Source of the DNA: Rhodoligotrophos appendicifer
GTDB lineage: Bacteria > Pseudomonadota > Alphaproteobacteria > Rhizobiales > Im1
DNA: 64,000 bases
Direction: 5' to 3'
NCBI RefSeq assembly: GCF_007474605.1
Contig: NZ_VHKL01000011.1
Span: forward strand, 1 to 64,000
The notes below the pieces were generated by a model. It was not told where the DNA came from and did no database searches. It was given only the letters and a program-made list of their open reading frames with translations. A program made the position numbers and the translations under genes. Numbering within the stretch: position 1 is the stretch's first letter; every line of letters begins with the position of its first letter. Shown here piece by piece: positions 62,546 through 64,000 of this stretch.

Positions 62546-64000
62546 CGCTGTGCCTCGACGGAAGAGAGGGACGCCACGGTGACGTGGACATTGCCATGGA
62601 GATCCACAGCCGCGTCATTGCCGCGCTTGAGCACGGCCGTGAATGTCGGCGCCTCGAGGATGCATGGTCCGGCCAGCCTGGCTCCTGCCCCGAGGGACGG
62701 GGCGTCATAAATGGGGAGCTGGACGGAGCCGCCCTCTTCATGGAGATAGACCGCGCGAGATCCCTTGGCCCGGGGCTCGCCGTCCTGCTGTGTGATGGTG
62801 AAGTCGCGCCAGGCGTTCTGTCGCAAGCGATGGCCCTTGGCGCGGACTTTCCACGCCGTGAATTCGATCAGATCGGCGTCGGCACGGATCGAATAGATCC
62901 TCTCATGCATCTGGTGAAAGCCTTCCAACAGCATCGGAATGTCGGCCGGCGTCAGTTCGCCTTCCCTCAAATTCACCGGAACCTCGATCTCCCAGGACTG
63001 GTATTCGTAGCGCCCCATGACGGCGTATTCGAAGCTCCGGCGTTCAGAGGGTATCTGGGCTGAGGCGAGAAAGTCCTCACCGGCGTCGCGAAGACGGCGC
63101 AGGAGGGCATTGACCCCAGCCAAATCAAACTGCGCGCCATCGGTTTGGAGCACGCCGTTCTGCTCCCAGCGAATGTCGGAAATCAAGCCGCCAAAGGCGC
63201 TCAGACCGGCGGTGAACCGTGGGATCATGTAGCGCTTTAGGCCGAGAATGTCGGCCATCTCGGCGATATGGGCCGCGGTGCCACCACCCCCGCAGACAAA
63301 ATAGCTGTCGCGCGGGTTCAAGCCTTCGCGGATGGTGATCTCCTCAATGGCCGTGACCATGTTGTGGTTGCTCGTCGTGTAGATCGCGTGCGCGGCCTGT
63401 TCGAGGCTGGTGTTCATCTGTGCAGCGATCCTCGCGATGGCCGCTTCCGCCAGGTCGCGACGGAGCACCATTCGCCCCCCGAGGAAGTAGTGCGGATCAA
63501 TCAGACCGAGCACGACGTTCGCGTCGGTGACCGTCGCCTCAGTGCCGCCGAGGCCATAGCAGGCCGGGCCCGGCCTGGCTCCGGCGCTGCGCGGACCGAC
63601 ATGCAGGAAGCCGCCCTCGTCGACCATGGCAATCGAGCCGCCGCCGGCGCCGACCGAGCGCACGTCAACCTTCGGAATCCCCAAGGAGTCCTGATGGATC
63701 ATGGAGTCCGGCGTGACGATGAGCTGATGGTTGCGCAGGGCCGAAACATCGAAAGTGGTGCCCCCCATGTCACCCACGATGATGTCCGGCTCCTCGCTGA
63801 GGGCCAAAGCGGCCATGGGTGCCAAGGTCGGGCCCGACATCACGCTGTAGATGGGCTTTCGCAGCATGTCCGCGACGGGCATCATTCCGCCCAGGCAATT
63901 CGCAAGAAGTAACTTGCCTGCAAACCCTTCCTGCGCGAGCGCCTGCTCAAGATCTTGAACATAGGCCTTGATGATCGGACTGATGGAGGCATCGATAGCG
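62542..64000 (-). CDS. hyuA: Hydantoinase/oxoprolinase subunit A (HyuA), partial
   Basis: The 3' 485 or so codons of a hyuA gene whose start lies beyond base 64000. The open frame continues through the window edge with IDASISPIIKAYVQDLEQAL, a typical HyuA middle segment. IVGDMGGTTFDVSAL, VRSVGAGGGSIAMVDEGG and GPRSAGARPGPACYG follow. The apparent start at 63885 is internal and not used. It pairs with the hyuB at 60791. Confidence 0.92.
   Translation of the reverse strand, partial: AIDASISPIIKAYVQDLEQALAQEGFAGKLLLANCLGGMMPVADMLRKPIYSVMSGPTLAPMAALALSEEPDIIVGDMGGTTFDVSALRNHQLIVTPDSMIHQDSLGIPKVDVRSVGAGGGSIAMVDEGGFLHVGPRSAGARPGPACYGLGGTEATVTDANVVLGLIDPHYFLGGRMVLRRDLAEAAIARIAAQMNTSLEQAAHAIYTTSNHNMVTAIEEITIREGLNPRDSYFVCGGGGTAAHIAEMADILGLKRYMIPRFTAGLSAFGGLISDIRWEQNGVLQTDGAQFDLAGVNALLRRLRDAGEDFLASAQIPSERRSFEYAVMGRYEYQSWEIEVPVNLREGELTPADIPMLLEGFHQMHERIYSIRADADLIEFTAWKVRAKGHRLRQNAWRDFTITQQDGEPRAKGSRAVYLHEEGGSVQLPIYDAPSLGAGARLAGPCILEAPTFTAVLKRGNDAAVDLHGNVHVTVASLSSVEAQR

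Noticed and set aside
1-64000. CRISPR arrays, rRNA, integrases or phage structural genes
   Set aside because: Looked for and not seen. The only repeats are the IS ends, the 88-bp direct repeat and the short operator sites.

Overview
The window looks like chromosomal DNA from an alphaproteobacterium, probably of the order Hyphomicrobiales (Rhizobiales). The GC content is high. There is an alphaproteobacterial NDUFA12-type complex I accessory protein, a group III truncated haemoglobin, FixK/FNR-type boxes (TTGAT-N4-ATCAA), and a dense set of ABC/TRAP uptake operons paired with catabolic enzymes. No rRNA, tRNA, CRISPR or phage genes were recognised. I cannot name the species from the sequence alone.

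Region 1 (1-3120) is a single-domain response-regulator gene broken by a complete IS21-family element (89-2696, istA and istB, 6-bp target duplication CGATAC). About 180 bp downstream is an 87-bp inverted copy of the IS right end, flanked by an 88-bp direct duplication of the host gene.

Region 2 (3146-14416) is a stress / low-oxygen block: a DUF3606-like small protein, truncated haemoglobin, an NDUFA12 paralogue, a CPA2 cation/proton antiporter with TrkA-N domain, a P2-type cation ATPase, a tandem universal stress protein, an SDR oxidoreductase, and a GH15-type gene cut after 225 residues. Three FNR/FixK-like boxes sit in its intergenic regions. The block ends abruptly at a roughly 120-bp AT-rich stretch.

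Region 3 (14806-43343) is catabolic. It holds a Tat-exported amidohydrolase-2 protein and a betaine-type ABC transporter with a fused double permease plus an amidase. Next comes a six-gene operon (HpcH/HpaI aldolase, D-2-hydroxyacid dehydrogenase, ABC ATPase, aldehyde dehydrogenase, OtnK, OtnC), divergent from an ATP-dependent hydantoinase pair (hyuA, and a hyuB carrying an N-terminal zinc ribbon). It is followed by a small ABM protein, a NanR-like GntR/FCD regulator and a CUT1-type ABC importer that lacks its own ATPase. Four GGTATA-containing sites link these units into one probable NanR-type regulon without any sialic-acid genes. A frameshifted DUF3616 gene and a complete Liv-type transporter follow.

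Region 4 (43533-47738) is one operon: flavin reductase, HpaB-type flavin monooxygenase, RidA-family protein, DUF1028 protein and a LysR regulator. It is probably supplied by the adjacent Liv transporter.

Region 5 (48100-64000) is a second regulon on the minus strand: split transketolase, a TRAP transporter with fused DctQ-DctM permease, a class-III aminotransferase, a DadA-like oxidase, RidA, a GntR/FCD regulator and two hyuA/hyuB pairs, the last running off the window. AT-rich palindromes of the form ATGATATATCAT precede four of its transcription units and are the likely operators of the local GntR protein.

Taken together, the second half of the window is three adjacent uptake-plus-ring-opening/deamination modules, with three ATP-dependent hydantoinase/oxoprolinase systems in about 36 kb. 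The substrates cannot be read from sequence. Cyclic amides, lactams or amino-acid-derived heterocycles are the reasonable guess.
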